Assembly: GCF_900187065.1 (NCBI RefSeq)
Contig: NZ_LT906483.1
Coordinates: forward strand, 1,550,001 to 1,614,000
DNA: 64,000 bases
Reading direction: 5' to 3'
Source of the DNA: Mycolicibacterium thermoresistibile
Lineage (GTDB): Bacteria; Actinomycetota; Actinomycetes; Mycobacteriales; Mycobacteriaceae
Part shown: in pieces, positions 44,910 to 56,381 of the stretch
How positions within the stretch are numbered: position 1 is the stretch's first letter
Layout of the letters: every line of letters begins with the position of its first letter
Position numbers and translations under genes: made by a program
The notes under the pieces: model-generated
What the model saw: only the letters and a program-made list of their open reading frames with translations
Told to the model about the DNA's origin: nothing
Database searches by the model: none

Positions 44910-45970
44910 GGTTGTCCTCCTCGGTTCTCGGTCGGCGAGTCGGCGGTCAGATCGGCGAACCGGAAGTCGAATTCGTCGCGGGCACGCAACTCCCGGCCGG
45001 CGAACGCACCGGCCTGCTGCAGCAGATCGATTGTTTCCTGCTGGGTCGCCACCACCTCGTCGGTGAACCCGGGAATTGATGCCACACCGTCGGATTCGAC
45101 GATCTTGCGCGCATCGTCGACGTCGACGTGCTGATCCTTCACCAGATACTCGGAGATCCAGGTGTCCTGATGGCCGTTCCGCCACAGTTCGGCGCGGTAC
45201 CAGGCGATGACGAACTCGCGGACCGCCGCCGCACGCGCCGGATCGATCAACGCATCCCGGCCGGCGTACAGATAGTTCAGGCCGGTGTTCGCGCCGGGGG
45301 CGTTCGGGATCTCGATGGCCCCTTCGGCTGCCGTCGACTCCAGATAGCGGGCGCGGTCCGGTTGCTTGAGCACGGCGGCCTGAATCTGTTCGGCCCGCAG
45401 ACCGTCGGCGAACTCGGCGAGCCCCAGGTACACCGGTTCGACGTCGCCGATGCCCAGCCCGACGGATTGCAGATTGCGCAGCAGGGTTGCCTGTTGCGAG
45501 GTGCCCTCGTTGACACCGATCCGCTTGCCGGCCAGATCCGACAACGACGTGATGCCGGAGTCGGGGGAGGTGGCGATCAGCGCGCCGGTCCCGTCGCGCC
45601 GGACCGCTCCCACGATCGGCACGTCCGCATCCGAGTAGTGCGCCAGGATCGGCGGTACGTCCCCGACGTAACCCAGGTGCGCGTTGCCGGTGCGGATCGC
45701 CTCCAGCCGCAGCGGGCCACTGCTGAAATTGGCGTAGCTCACCTCTCCGGTGAGCCGGTCCTGCTCACCGGAGAGCGTCAGCAGCGTCCTGAGCCGGTTG
45801 GCGTCGTCGGCGACCACCAGGGTGGTGTCCGGCGGCACCTCCGTCGGCAGCGCGGCGTCGGCCGGCAAGCCCGGGGAGTCAGGGGATTGCGTTGCGCCGC
45901 AGGCGGTCAGCGCCGCCGCGGAGATCAGTGTGGCCAGCGTCAGCCGCAACATCTCGATGGCAGTGTGCAT
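44906..45970 (-). CDS. SsuA-like sulfonate-type substrate-binding lipoprotein
   Basis: 354 residues with a lipoprotein signal (LISAAALTAC, lipidated Cys about 23). The periplasmic-binding fold shows GYVGDVPPILAHYSDADVPIVG and LSDLAGKRIGVNEGTSQQATLL, typical of aliphatic sulfonate, taurine or nitrate binding proteins. It delivers substrate to the permease and ATPase encoded directly downstream. The upstream LLM monooxygenase gene ends 11 bp before its start. An internal ATG six codons in is an alternative start. Confidence 0.88.
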   Translation of the reverse strand: MHTAIEMLRLTLATLISAAALTACGATQSPDSPGLPADAALPTEVPPDTTLVVADDANRLRTLLTLSGEQDRLTGEVSYANFSSGPLRLEAIRTGNAHLGYVGDVPPILAHYSDADVPIVGAVRRDGTGALIATSPDSGITSLSDLAGKRIGVNEGTSQQATLLRNLQSVGLGIGDVEPVYLGLAEFADGLRAEQIQAAVLKQPDRARYLESTAAEGAIEIPNAPGANTGLNYLYAGRDALIDPARAAAVREFVIAWYRAELWRNGHQDTWISEYLVKDQHVDVDDARKIVESDGVASIPGFTDEVVATQQETIDLLQQAGAFAGRELRARDEFDFRFADLTADSPTENRGGQP

Positions 45971-45981
45971 CTCGGCTCCGC

Positions 45982-47331
45982 TCAGCTGGCGGCGGCCACC
46001 GGCCGGCCGGTGGTGAACCGGTTGCGGGGCCGGGGGAGACCGAGATGGTCACGCAGCGTGGTGCCGGTGTATTCGGTGCGGAAGAGGCCGCGGCGTTGCA
46101 GTTCCGGCACGACGTGGTCGACGAACGCCGTCAGCGATGACGGCAGCGCCGGTGGGATCAGGTTGAACCCGTCGGCGGCGCCGGTGGTGAACCACTCCTC
46201 GATGGTGTCGGCGACCTGTTCGGGGGTACCCGCGAACACCCGGTGTCCCCGGCCGCCGCTCAGCCGCAGCAACAACTCCCGCACGGTGAGGTTCTCGGTC
46301 GAGACCAACCGGCGCACCAACGCATACCGGCTCTGCATGTGAATGGCCGGGGGATCGTCGGAACCGAACTGCAACCGCCGGTCGAGGTCGTCCCGGCCCA
46401 CCCGGTAGCCGACGATGCGGCTGAGTTGTTCCAGACCGTAATCGGGGACGGTGAGATCCTCGAGCCGGCGCTGAATCCGCCGCGCCTCCTCCTCGGTTCC
46501 GCCGATGATCGCCGACAGGCCGGGCAGGATGTGCACCCGGTCGGGATCGCGGCCGTGTTGGCGGACTCGGGCTTTCACATCCGCATAGAACTGCCGGGCC
46601 TCCTCCACCGTCGGCTGGGCGGTGAAGATCGCCTCGGCGTACTTGGCGGCCAACTGCTTTCCCGGTTCGGACGATCCGGCCTGGAACAGCACCGGATGCC
46701 CCTGCGGGGACCGCGGCACCTCCAGCGGGCCGGCCACCGAGAAATGCTCACCCCGGTGGTCGATGGCGTGGATCTTGTCCGGGTCGACGAACCGCGGAGC
46801 CTGCTTGTCGCCGACGATCGCGTCGTCTTCCCAGCTGTCCCACAGGCGCAACGCCACCTGCAGGAACTCGTCGGCACGCGAGTAGCGGTGTTCGGGATCC
46901 GGATGTGCCGGTCGGCCGAAGTTGGCGGCGGCCGCCGCGTTCGCGGTCGTCACGATGTTCCAGCCGGCCCGGCCCCGGCTCACATGGTCGAGGGTGGCGA
47001 ACCGGCGGGCCAGCCCGTACGGCTCGGTGTAGGTGGTGGATGCTGTCGCCACCAGGCCGATGTGCGTGGTGGCGGTGGACAGCGCCGTCACCAGCGTGAC
47101 CGGGTCCAGCGCGTCGAACGGGCGAAACTCGGTCTTGCCCTTTAGAACCGGATGATCGGCGAAGAAGATCGCGTCCAGTTTGCCGCGTTCGGCGATCCGG
47201 GCCAGTTCGAGGTAGTGGTCGATGTCGGTGATGCCCGACAGCCGGGTCTCCGGCAACCGCCAGGCCGCTTCATGCTGACCGACGTTGCGGAGAAAGGCGT
47301 TGAGGTGCAGTCGTCTTGTGCTGGCAGCCAT
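45982..47331 (-). CDS. NtaA/SnaA/DszA-family FMN-dependent monooxygenase
   Basis: 449 residues from ATG 47331 (MAASTRRLHLNAF). This two-component flavin monooxygenase type of the LLM superfamily shows LDAIFFADHPVL, YTEPYGLARRFATLDHVSRGRAGWNIVTT and HPVLFQAGSSEPGKQLAAKYAEAIF. Relatives cleave C-S or C-N bonds in nitrilotriacetate, dibenzothiophene sulfone, dimethyl sulfide and similar compounds with FMNH2 supplied by a separate reductase. First gene in the operon with the sulfonate-type ABC transporter, so release of sulfite from an imported organosulfur compound is a consistent role. Confidence 0.88.
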   Translation of the reverse strand: MAASTRRLHLNAFLRNVGQHEAAWRLPETRLSGITDIDHYLELARIAERGKLDAIFFADHPVLKGKTEFRPFDALDPVTLVTALSTATTHIGLVATASTTYTEPYGLARRFATLDHVSRGRAGWNIVTTANAAAAANFGRPAHPDPEHRYSRADEFLQVALRLWDSWEDDAIVGDKQAPRFVDPDKIHAIDHRGEHFSVAGPLEVPRSPQGHPVLFQAGSSEPGKQLAAKYAEAIFTAQPTVEEARQFYADVKARVRQHGRDPDRVHILPGLSAIIGGTEEEARRIQRRLEDLTVPDYGLEQLSRIVGYRVGRDDLDRRLQFGSDDPPAIHMQSRYALVRRLVSTENLTVRELLLRLSGGRGHRVFAGTPEQVADTIEEWFTTGAADGFNLIPPALPSSLTAFVDHVVPELQRRGLFRTEYTGTTLRDHLGLPRPRNRFTTGRPVAAAS

Positions 47332-47395
47332 TCTCGGCGGCTCCTCTGCTCGGTGTCGTGGGGCGTATCCCATTCCAGACCGGCAGCCGAGGAGC

Positions 47396-47408
47396 CGAAA
47401 CAGTTTCG
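47396..47408. promoter_or_regulatory. Palindrome upstream of the sulfur operon
   Basis: CGAAACAGTTTCG, two 6-bp arms with one central base, in the 98-bp gap between adhC and the monooxygenase gene. It could be a binding site for a sulfur-limitation regulator; identity unknown. Confidence 0.35.
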
Positions 47409-47429
47409 ATCAGCGAAATTCAAGCTCTT

Positions 47430-48476
47430 TCAGCCGCGCAGCGAGGCGGTGTCGATGACGAACCGGTACCGCACGTCGCTGGCCAGCACCCGCTCATAGG
47501 CCGTGTTGATGTACTCCGGCTCGATCACCTCGATCTCCGGCAACACCCCGTGTTCGGCGCAGAAGTCCAGCATCTCCTGGGTTTCGGCGATCCCGCCGAT
47601 CAGCGAACCGGCCAGCCGGCGCCGACCGCCGACCAGCGGAGCCGCCGGCACCGTCATCGGTTTCTCCGGCATGCCGAGTTCGACCAACGTGCCGTCGACG
47701 TCCAGCAGCATCAGATATCGGCCCAGATCCAGATTCGCCGACACGGTGTTGATGACGACGTCGAAGGAACTGCGCAATGCGCGGAAGGTGTCCGGATCGG
47801 AGGTGGCGTAGTACGCGCCGGCGCCCAGCCGCAGACCGTCCTCCCGCTTCTTCAGCGACTGGCTGAGCACCGTGACATCGGCGCCCAGCGCCTTGCCGAG
47901 CTTCACCGCCATGTGCCCGAGGCCGCCCAGACCGACCACCGCAACCCGGGTCCCCGGGCCGACGTTCCAGTGCCGCAGCGGCGAGTAGGTGGTGATCCCG
48001 GCGCACAGCAGCGGAGCCGCCGCGTCCAGCGGCAGGCTGTCGGGGATGCGCAGGACGTAGTTCTCGTCGACGACGATGGCGCCGCTGTAGCCGCCCTGGG
48101 TGGGCCGGCCGTCGCGGTCCACGCCGTTGTAGGTGCCCGTCATGCCGCGCACGCAGTACTGCTCGTCGCCGGCCAGGCAGTGCCGGCACTCGCGGCAGGA
48201 GTCGACGAAGCAGCCGACGCCGACCCGGTCACCGACGCGGTACCGGGTGACCTCCGAACCGACCGCCGTCACCACACCGGCGATCTCGTGGCCGGGCACG
48301 AGCGGGAAGGCGGGCTCACCCCACTCACCCTTCACGGTGTGGATGTCGGAGTGGCAGATGCCCGCGAAGTGGATGGCGATCGTGACGTCGTGTGGTCCCA
48401 TCTCGCGGCGGGTGATCGTGGTCCGGGTCAGCGGTTCGGAGACCGAGGTGGCGGCGTATGCGGACACGGTCGTCAT
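47430..48476 (-). CDS. adhC: Zinc-dependent alcohol dehydrogenase AdhC
   Basis: 348 residues, MDR superfamily. Catalytic zinc ligands are in GICHSDIH and GHEIAG, structural zinc ligands are the four cysteines of [16 protein letters not shown], and the NADP motif is [13 protein letters not shown]. It is the cinnamyl/YahK-like group that reduces a range of aldehydes with NADPH. It lies 92 bp downstream of fecB on the same strand, as in M. tuberculosis, so partial co-transcription is likely. Confidence 0.93.
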   Translation of the reverse strand: MTTVSAYAATSVSEPLTRTTITRREMGPHDVTIAIHFAGICHSDIHTVKGEWGEPAFPLVPGHEIAGVVTAVGSEVTRYRVGDRVGVGCFVDSCRECRHCLAGDEQYCVRGMTGTYNGVDRDGRPTQGGYSGAIVVDENYVLRIPDSLPLDAAAPLLCAGITTYSPLRHWNVGPGTRVAVVGLGGLGHMAVKLGKALGADVTVLSQSLKKREDGLRLGAGAYYATSDPDTFRALRSSFDVVINTVSANLDLGRYLMLLDVDGTLVELGMPEKPMTVPAAPLVGGRRRLAGSLIGGIAETQEMLDFCAEHGVLPEIEVIEPEYINTAYERVLASDVRYRFVIDTASLRG

Positions 48477-48568
48477 GCGTTACCTCACGTTCGTTGCACG
48501 GTCGGACTGTCAGCCGGGAACAACGCGGGCGGTGTCCCCGGTCATCCCGGCCCGGTCGGTTGTCGGCG

Positions 48569-49666
48569 TCAGTTGATGGGAGCGTTCACCCACTGCAGAT
48601 CGTCCAGGATGCCCCGGGCGGCGACGATGTTCTGACCGGTCTGCCACACCTCGTTGTTCACCGTGAACACCCGGTTGTCCTTGGTGGCCGACAGCCTGCG
48701 CCAGGCGTCGCTGGTGAACACCGTGCGGGCGCGGTCCCGCGCCGCCGGCGACGCGAACGACACATAGACGATGTCGCCCTCGGCGATGCCGAAGTCGGCG
48801 TCGGCCAGTTCGGCGTCGGTGGCGCCGATGTCGATGTAGGGCCTGTCGGTGAACCGCTGCGCGGCCGGCCGGTCCAGCCCGACGGCGGCCAGCACACTGC
48901 CCGGGAAGGTGTCGGCGCCGAAAACCCGCACGGTGGTGTCGGTGAGCTGCACCACCGACGCCTGGAAATGGGCCGCGTCGTTCTGGGCGCCGGTCCTGCG
49001 GGCGTCCTCGGCGAAACCGTCCAGCAGTGCGTCGGCGGCAGCCGAGCGCCCGGTCGCCGCGCCGACGGTGCGCAGGTTGCCCTGCCAGTCCGGGCCCGGA
49101 GCGCCGGTGAACACGGTGGGCGCGATCGCGGCCAGCCGCGGATAGTCGGCCGGGGTCAGCGCCTGTGATCCCAGGATCAGATCGGGTCGCGCCGCGCGGA
49201 TGGCATCCAGGTCGGGTTCGGTGCGGGTGCCGGCCGCGGGCAGCTCGTGGATCACGGTTCCCAGATAAGCCGGCTGGACCCCGGTGTCCTCGGGCACCGC
49301 GGCCGCCACGATCCGCGACTGCAACCCCAGCGCGCACAGCGCGTCAAGCTGGTCGCCGGACAGCACCACGATGCGTTGCGGGTCGGCCGGCACCGCCGTG
49401 CTCCCCGCGGCGTGAGCAACATCACGCACCGGCGGACCCGGGTCCGGTGCGGCCGGTTCGGCGGCGCACGACTCGTCCGGGCGGCGTTGGTTGCCCAACA
49501 CCCCGGCGCCGGCGATCTCGGTGGTGCTGGTGATCACCGTCTCCCGAGGCGGCGCGGGTTCGGCGCCCTGCGGTGCGCCACACCCGGTGGCCATGGTCAA
49601 GAAAACCGCCGTGACCAGCGACACCATGCCGGCGATCACGCGTATCCGCCGTCCCGGAACGATCAC
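48569..49666 (-). CDS. fecB: Iron(III)-siderophore-type binding lipoprotein FecB
   Basis: About 365 residues from GTG 49666, preceded by GGAGGT. A signal peptide with lipobox-like ATGC (Cys about 29) anchors it to the membrane. The class III periplasmic-binding fold is shown by PQRIVVLSGDQLDALCALGL, RPDLILGSQALTPADYPRLAAIAPTVF in two lobes and the long helix between. In mycobacteria FecB binds siderophores or heme and affects envelope integrity and antibiotic tolerance. No FecCD permease is adjacent. Divergent from ctaD. Confidence 0.88.
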   Translation of the reverse strand: MIVPGRRIRVIAGMVSLVTAVFLTMATGCGAPQGAEPAPPRETVITSTTEIAGAGVLGNQRRPDESCAAEPAAPDPGPPVRDVAHAAGSTAVPADPQRIVVLSGDQLDALCALGLQSRIVAAAVPEDTGVQPAYLGTVIHELPAAGTRTEPDLDAIRAARPDLILGSQALTPADYPRLAAIAPTVFTGAPGPDWQGNLRTVGAATGRSAAADALLDGFAEDARRTGAQNDAAHFQASVVQLTDTTVRVFGADTFPGSVLAAVGLDRPAAQRFTDRPYIDIGATDAELADADFGIAEGDIVYVSFASPAARDRARTVFTSDAWRRLSATKDNRVFTVNNEVWQTGQNIVAARGILDDLQWVNAPIN

Positions 49667-49844
49667 GTCGCCGACGGTAACACCTCCGCGCCGCCGGTCC
49701 GGGCCGGGTTCGAGCGGCACGTCGAACCGCTAACCGTGCTAAGTACGACGGTATGTAGGAGCCCCGGGTGGTCGCGTCTGGGGCAGCAGATAGGATTCGG
49801 AACCGTCCACTGCGGGACCGCCCGCTGATCGTATGGAGGAACTG

Positions 49845-51590
49845 TTGGTAGCCGAAGCGCCCCCAATCGGACAACTCGAGGTTCGGCGTCCGTTTCCGGC
49901 CCGGACCGGCCCCCGGGGGAGTCTCCTCTACAAGCTGATCACCACGACCGATCACAAGCTGATCGGGATCATGTACTGCGTCGCCTGCTTCACCTTCTTC
50001 TTCATCGGTGGGCTGATGGCGCTGCTCATGCGTGCCGAGTTGACCGCGCCGGGACTGCAGTTCCTGTCCAATGAGCAGTTCAACCAGCTGTTCACCATGC
50101 ACGGCACGGTGATGCTGCTGTTCTACGCGACGCCGATCGTGTTCGGGTTCGCCAACCTGGTGCTGCCGCTGCAGATCGGCGCGCCGGACGTGGCGTTCCC
50201 GCGGCTGAACGCGCTGTCGTTCTGGCTGTTCCTGTTCGGCGCCACGCTGGCGATCTCCGGGTTCATCACCCCGGGTGGCGCCGCGGACTTCGGCTGGACC
50301 GCCTACGCGCCGCTGGCCCACTCGATGTACTCCCCGGGCGCCGGCGGTGACCTGTGGATCTTCGGCCTGGCGGTGTCCGGTCTGGGCACCATCCTCGGTG
50401 CGGTCAACATGATCACCACCGTGGTGTGCATGCGCGCCCCGGGCATGACCATGTTCCGGATGTCGGTGTTCACCTGGAACATCCTGGTCACCTCGGTGCT
50501 GGTGCTGATCGCGTTCCCGCTGCTGACCGCCGCGCTGCTGGGCCTGGCGGCCGACCGTCTGCTCGGCGCCCACATCTACGACCCGGCCAACGGTGGTGTG
50601 CTGCTCTACCAGCACCTGTTCTGGTTCTTCGGGCATCCGGAGGTGTACATCATCGCGCTGCCGTTCTTCGGCATCGTCAGCGAGATCTTCCCGGTGTTCA
50701 GCCGCAAACCGATCTTCGGCTACACCACGCTGATCTACGCCACCATCGGCATCGCGGCCCTGTCCATCGCCGTGTGGGCGCACCACATGTACGCCACCGG
50801 TGCCGTGCTGCTGCCGTTCTTCGCGTTCATGACGTTCCTGATCGCGGTGCCGACCGGGATCAAGTTCTTCAACTGGATCGGCACCATGTGGAAGGGGCAA
50901 CTGACGTTCGAGTCGCCGATGCTGTTCTCGATCGGCTTCATCCTCACCTTCCTGATCGGTGGCCTCACCGGTGTGCTGCTGGCCAGCCCGCCGCTGGACT
51001 TCCACGTCACCGACACCTACTTCGTCGTGGCGCACTTCCACTACGTGCTGTTCGGCACCATCGTGTTCGCCACCTACGCCGGCGTGTACTTCTGGTTCCC
51101 GAAGATGACCGGCCGGATGCTCGACGAACGGTTGGCCAAGCTGCACTTCTGGCTCACCTTCATCGGCTTTCACACCACGTTCCTGGTGCAGCACTGGCTG
51201 GGTAACGAGGGCATGCCGCGGCGTTACGCCGACTACCTGCCCACCGACGGGTTCACCGAGCTCAACATCGTGTCGACCGTGGGTGCGTTCATCCTCGGCG
51301 CGTCGGTGCTGCCGTTCGTCTGGAACGTGTTCAAGAGCTGGCGTTACGGTGATCCGGTGACGGTGGACGATCCGTGGGGTTACGGCAACTCGCTGGAGTG
51401 GGCGACCACCTGCCCGCCGCCGCGGCACAACTTCTACGAGCTGCCGCGGATCCGCTCCGAGCGTCCGGCGTTCGAGCTGCACTATCCGCACATGATCGAG
51501 CGGATGCGCGCGGAGTCGCACATCGGCCGGTCGCACGGTCCCGCGGACGGCGACGTCACCCGGATGGAGGATACGAACGTCCGGACCTGA
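49845..51590 (+). CDS. ctaD: Cytochrome c oxidase (aa3-type) subunit I
   Basis: About 581 residues with 12 membrane helices. Heme and copper ligands are visible: [10 protein letters not shown] (heme a), FFGHPEVYI (His-Tyr crosslink, CuB), WAHHMYATG (CuB pair) and [11 protein letters not shown] (heme a3/a). It is the terminal oxidase subunit of the bcc-aa3 supercomplex. The start is placed at TTG 49845, right after GGAGGA, because the homologous N-terminus is (M)xAEAPPxG; an in-frame ATG at 49833 overlaps that ribosome-binding site. TAGGAT at 49789 is a good -10. Confidence 0.95.
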   Translation: MVAEAPPIGQLEVRRPFPARTGPRGSLLYKLITTTDHKLIGIMYCVACFTFFFIGGLMALLMRAELTAPGLQFLSNEQFNQLFTMHGTVMLLFYATPIVFGFANLVLPLQIGAPDVAFPRLNALSFWLFLFGATLAISGFITPGGAADFGWTAYAPLAHSMYSPGAGGDLWIFGLAVSGLGTILGAVNMITTVVCMRAPGMTMFRMSVFTWNILVTSVLVLIAFPLLTAALLGLAADRLLGAHIYDPANGGVLLYQHLFWFFGHPEVYIIALPFFGIVSEIFPVFSRKPIFGYTTLIYATIGIAALSIAVWAHHMYATGAVLLPFFAFMTFLIAVPTGIKFFNWIGTMWKGQLTFESPMLFSIGFILTFLIGGLTGVLLASPPLDFHVTDTYFVVAHFHYVLFGTIVFATYAGVYFWFPKMTGRMLDERLAKLHFWLTFIGFHTTFLVQHWLGNEGMPRRYADYLPTDGFTELNIVSTVGAFILGASVLPFVWNVFKSWRYGDPVTVDDPWGYGNSLEWATTCPPPRHNFYELPRIRSERPAFELHYPHMIERMRAESHIGRSHGPADGDVTRMEDTNVRT

Positions 51591-52919
<1,329 letters not shown>

Positions 52920-52947
52920 CGGAGCCGGCCGCGACGAGCCGGGGCTT

Positions 52948-54408
52948 TCAGACCACCACCGGCGACGGTCCGGCGGTGACCGCCGTGCCGGTGACCGCAC
53001 GCCAGGCCCGGCCGAGCAGCCGCACCGCCTCGACCAGCTGCTCCTCCGGCAGTGTGTAGGGGATCCGCACGAACCGCTCCAGCGTGCCGTCGACGCCGAA
53101 CCGCGGGCCCGGCGGCAACTCCACCCCGAGCCGGGATGCGCCGGCGCACAACGCGGTGCTGACCGGCGCCGGCAGCCGCACCCACAGTGACATCCCGCCG
53201 CCACCGGGCAGCGGCAGCCAGTCCGGCAGCTCGCGGCGGACCAGGTCGATCAGCAGCGCCTGCCGGGTCCGCAGAATGTCGCGCCGCGCCGGCAGCATGT
53301 CGTCGGCGCGTTGCAGCAGCCATGCGGCGGCGAGCTGGTCGATCACCGAACTGCCCAGATCGACCGCCGGACGGACCGCCCGGATGGCCGCCAGCGTGCT
53401 CGGCTGCGCTCGGATCCAGCCGACCCGCAATCCCGCCCAGAACGATTTCGACATCGAACCCACGGTGATCGCCAGGTCGGCGGGTGCGGTGAGCGCCGCG
53501 CGGTTGAACGCGGCCAGCGGGGGCGGCACCGGCTTCTCGAACCAGAGGTCGGTCATCGTCTCGTCGATGATCACGCGGGTGCGGCTCGCGGCGATGATGC
53601 CGGTCACCCGGTCCCGGTCGGCGGCCGGCATCGTGAAACCGGTCGGGTTCTGATTGTCCGGCACCAGATAGGCCAGGCTCGGCGCGAGCTGGCGCACCGC
53701 GGCGTGCAACCCGTCGACATCCCAGCCGGTGTCGGTCATCGGGACGGGGACCGCCCGCGCGTCGGCGGCCGCGATCGCGGTGAGCGCGCCGTGGTAGGTG
53801 GGCTGTTCGACGAGCACCCGGTCGCCGGGCCGCAGACAGGTGGTCATGATCAGCCCGATCGCGTGCTGGGCGCCGCTGGTGACCATGATCTGCTCCGGGT
53901 CGGTGGGCAGACCGCGCGCACAGTAGCGTTCGGCGATCGCGTCGCGCAGTGCCGCGATGCCGCGCAGGTCGTGGCCGCTCTGCTGCAGATGGCCCGCCGC
54001 CTGGGCGGTCGCCGCGGCGAACGCCTCCTGCATCGCGGCGGCGCCGGTGGTCGGCAGCGCGGCCGCCGCGAGGTTGATCGTCGCCGGCGCGTCGGCCGGG
54101 ACGTCCGCCGGCGCCGACGGCAGCACGATGGTGCTGCGGGCGCCGCGGCGGGCGTGCAGATAGCCGTCGTCGCGCAGCTGGTGGTAGGCCGAGGTGACCG
54201 TGGTGCGCGACACCCGCAGCGCCTCGGCCAGCGTCCGCTCGCTGGGCAGTTGCGCGCCGACCGGCAACCGGCCGTCGACGATCAGCATCCGCAGTGCGTC
54301 GGCCAGACCGCGATAGGCCGGGCCACTTCGCCCTGAGGTACGCCAGTTTCCCAGCTCCCGGCAGACGAACTCGATTCCGAGGGTCCGGGCAGGCGTCGAG
54401 ATGCTCAT
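52948..54408 (-). CDS. MocR/PdxR-type GntR-HTH and aminotransferase fusion regulator
   Basis: 486 residues from ATG 54408. The N-terminal GntR winged helix (about 25-95: LADALRMLIVDGRLPVGAQLPSERTLAEALRVSRTTVTSAYHQL) is joined to a fold-type I aminotransferase domain. Its PLP lysine is in VGSMSKSFWAGLRVGW, and PDNQNPTGFTM and IIDETMTDLWF are conserved. MocR regulators sense PLP or amino-acid derivatives. The target is unknown; the divergent small gene at 54473 and the inverted repeat between them are candidates. Members often regulate a neighbouring membrane protein, not seen here. Confidence 0.88.
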   Translation of the reverse strand: MSISTPARTLGIEFVCRELGNWRTSGRSGPAYRGLADALRMLIVDGRLPVGAQLPSERTLAEALRVSRTTVTSAYHQLRDDGYLHARRGARSTIVLPSAPADVPADAPATINLAAAALPTTGAAAMQEAFAAATAQAAGHLQQSGHDLRGIAALRDAIAERYCARGLPTDPEQIMVTSGAQHAIGLIMTTCLRPGDRVLVEQPTYHGALTAIAAADARAVPVPMTDTGWDVDGLHAAVRQLAPSLAYLVPDNQNPTGFTMPAADRDRVTGIIAASRTRVIIDETMTDLWFEKPVPPPLAAFNRAALTAPADLAITVGSMSKSFWAGLRVGWIRAQPSTLAAIRAVRPAVDLGSSVIDQLAAAWLLQRADDMLPARRDILRTRQALLIDLVRRELPDWLPLPGGGGMSLWVRLPAPVSTALCAGASRLGVELPPGPRFGVDGTLERFVRIPYTLPEEQLVEAVRLLGRAWRAVTGTAVTAGPSPVVV

Positions 54409-54421
54409 CAGAAGGCCAGTA

Positions 54422-54446
54422 TGTGTCAACTGGCTATTGAAACACA
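54422..54446. promoter_or_regulatory. Inverted repeat near the MocR start
   Basis: TGTGTCAA (54422-54429) and TTGAAACACA (54437-54446) form imperfect inverted arms just upstream of the MocR ATG. An overlapping CCAGT...ACTGG pair is also present. Suitable for autoregulation. Confidence 0.4.
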
Positions 54447-54472
54447 ATCCAGATGGATCGGACGATCGGTCG

Positions 54473-54631
54473 GTGAGCAACTGGTTGACCCGATTGATCC
54501 GGCTGATGGATGCGGTGTTGGATCCGCGGGTGGCGCCGTACCACCGCGAACCGCTGGACTGCGACCGGCGCCGCGTCGACAACGAACTGAACGCCATCCG
54601 GTCGCGATTTCGGCGTGCGCACGATCGCTGA
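54473..54631 (+). CDS. Small hypothetical protein ending inside a palindromic repeat
   Basis: 52 codons from GTG 54473: SNWLTRLIRLMDAVLDPRVAPYH then RREPLD-type charged residues and an Arg-rich end. Helical and amphipathic, with no recognised domain. The last seven codons (RRAHDR and stop) are encoded by the left arm of the palindromic repeat, so the native C-terminus may have been replaced by repeat insertion. It lies between divergent MocR and the ABC ATPase gene. It may be a real small gene or chance; support is limited to its position and plausible composition. Confidence 0.4.
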   Translation: MSNWLTRLIRLMDAVLDPRVAPYHREPLDCDRRRVDNELNAIRSRFRRAHDR

Positions 54632-54661
54632 GCGGTCTGTGGTGTCTCGGCACGCCGAAAT
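54607..54661. repeat. Palindromic repeat (copy 3, degenerate)
   Basis: Arms ATTTCGGCGTGC (54607-54618) and GCACGCCGAAAT (54650-54661) match copies 1 and 2 at the ends. The central part differs and the loop is longer (31 nt). Confidence 0.7.
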
Positions 54662-54714
54662 TGCCGGTTGGACCCCGAAGTGGCGGTGACACCGCAATAC
54701 GGCACGATGGTTCC

Positions 54715-55566
54715 GTGCCGGAACAACCGGAAGATCTCGAGGAACACGCCGACCCCGACCTGCTGATCGACTTCGCCGACGTCACGCTCCGGCGCGGTGG
54801 CCGCACGCTGGTCGGCCCGGTCACCTGGTCGGTGGAACTGGACGAACGCTGGGTGGTCGTCGGGCCCAACGGCGCCGGCAAGACCTCACTGCTGCGGATC
54901 GCCGCCGCGATGGAACACCCGTCGTCGGGCACGGTGTACGTGCTCGGCGAACGGCTCGGCCGGGTCGACACCACCGAACTGCGGGCCCGGGTGGGCCTGA
55001 GCAGCGCGGCGCTGGCCGAACGGATTCCGGGCGGGGAACTGGTCCGCGATCTGGTCGTGTCGGCCGGGTACGCGGTGCTGGGTCGCTGGCGGGAGCAGTA
55101 CGACGACATCGACTATCAGCGTGCGCTCGACATGCTGGAGAGCGTGGGCGCCGAGCATCTGGCCGACCGCACCTACGGCACCCTCTCCGAGGGGGAGCGC
55201 AAACGGGTGCTCATCGCCCGGTCGTTGATGATCGACCCGGAACTGTTGCTGCTCGACGAACCGGCCGCCGGGCTGGACCTGGGCGGACGGGAGGAACTGG
55301 TGGCCCGCCTGGCCGATCTGGCCGCCGATCCGGACGCCCCGGCGATGGTCCTGGTCACCCACCACGTCGAGGAGATCCCGCAGGGCTTCACCCACTGTCT
55401 GCTGCTGTCGGAGGGACGGGTGGTCGACGCCGGCCTGCTGCCCGATGTGCTGACCGCCGAGAACCTCACCAAGGCGTTCGGACAGTCCATCGCGCTGGAC
55501 CGCATCGACGGACGCTATTTCGCGCGCCGCGTGCGCAGCCGCCCCGCACACAGGAGGCACACATGA
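54715..55566 (+). CDS. Cytoplasmic ABC ATPase (Rv3041c-like)
   Basis: 283 residues from GTG 54715. Walker A GPNGAGKTS near residue 60, signature LSEGERKRVLIA, Walker B LLLLDEPAAGLD and H-loop THHVEE. No permease is encoded beside it, and the sequence resembles the YlmA/ModF-like stand-alone group, so it may not be a classical transporter. First gene of a compact operon (ABC ATPase, NUDIX, echA17, two methyltransferases) with 4-bp overlaps or short gaps. Confidence 0.88.
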   Translation: MPEQPEDLEEHADPDLLIDFADVTLRRGGRTLVGPVTWSVELDERWVVVGPNGAGKTSLLRIAAAMEHPSSGTVYVLGERLGRVDTTELRARVGLSSAALAERIPGGELVRDLVVSAGYAVLGRWREQYDDIDYQRALDMLESVGAEHLADRTYGTLSEGERKRVLIARSLMIDPELLLLDEPAAGLDLGGREELVARLADLAADPDAPAMVLVTHHVEEIPQGFTHCLLLSEGRVVDAGLLPDVLTAENLTKAFGQSIALDRIDGRYFARRVRSRPAHRRHT

Positions 55567-56381
55567 CCCGTTCGGAACCGCCGGCGCCGCTGCCGCCCCG
55601 CCCGGCCGCCACCGTGATGCTGATCCGCGACAGGCACGACGGGGCCGCCGGACTCGAGGTGTTCCTGATGCGGCGGCACTCGGCGATGGACTTCGTCGCC
55701 GGGGTGATGGTGTTCCCGGGCGGCGGGGTCGACGACCGGGACCGCAACGCCGACATCGCCTGGATGGGGCCGGAACCGGCCTGGTGGGCCGAGCGCTTCG
55801 GGGTCGACGAGGGCCTAGCCGAGGCGCTGGTGTGCGCCGCGGCCCGGGAGACGTTCGAGGAGTGCGGTGTGCTGTTCGCCGGCGCGGCCGACGACTCCGA
55901 CGTCCTGGTCGACGACGCCTCGGTGTACCACGACGCGCGGCGCGCCCTGGCCGACAAATCGCTGTCGTTCGGTGAGTTCCTGCGGGCCGAGAACCTGGTG
56001 TTGCGGGCGGATCTGCTGCGCCCGTGGGCCAACTGGGTGACCCCGGAGGAGGAACGCACCCGCCGTTACGACACCTATTTCTTCGTGGGTGCATTGCCCG
56101 GCGGTCAGCGCGCCGACGGCGACAACACCGAAACCGATCAGGCCGACTGGGTCACCCCCGAGCAGGCGCTCGCCGACTTCGCGGCCGGCAGGACGTTCCT
56201 GCTGCCGCCCACCTGGACCCAGCTCGACTCGCTGGCCGGCCGGACCGTCGCCGAGGTGATGGCCGTGGAGCGGCAGATCGTCGCGGTGGAGCCGCACCTG
56301 CGGGTGGACAACGGCAACTGGGAGATCGAGTTCTTCGACAGCGAGCGTTACAACGCCGCACGCAACCACCGGTCGCCATGA
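55563..56381 (+). CDS. NUDIX hydrolase-family protein (Rv3040c-like)
   Basis: 272 residues. The NUDIX box is the [13 protein letters not shown] segment (REx2EECG; residues about 98-110), preceded by [13 protein letters not shown]. Acidic insertions around 110-140 ([11 protein letters not shown]) and a C-terminal helix resemble the NUDT19 (RP2-like) subgroup that hydrolyses CoA derivatives. Start ATG overlaps the ATPase stop; its own stop overlaps echA17. Confidence 0.85.
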   Translation: MTRSEPPAPLPPRPAATVMLIRDRHDGAAGLEVFLMRRHSAMDFVAGVMVFPGGGVDDRDRNADIAWMGPEPAWWAERFGVDEGLAEALVCAAARETFEECGVLFAGAADDSDVLVDDASVYHDARRALADKSLSFGEFLRAENLVLRADLLRPWANWVTPEEERTRRYDTYFFVGALPGGQRADGDNTETDQADWVTPEQALADFAAGRTFLLPPTWTQLDSLAGRTVAEVMAVERQIVAVEPHLRVDNGNWEIEFFDSERYNAARNHRSP

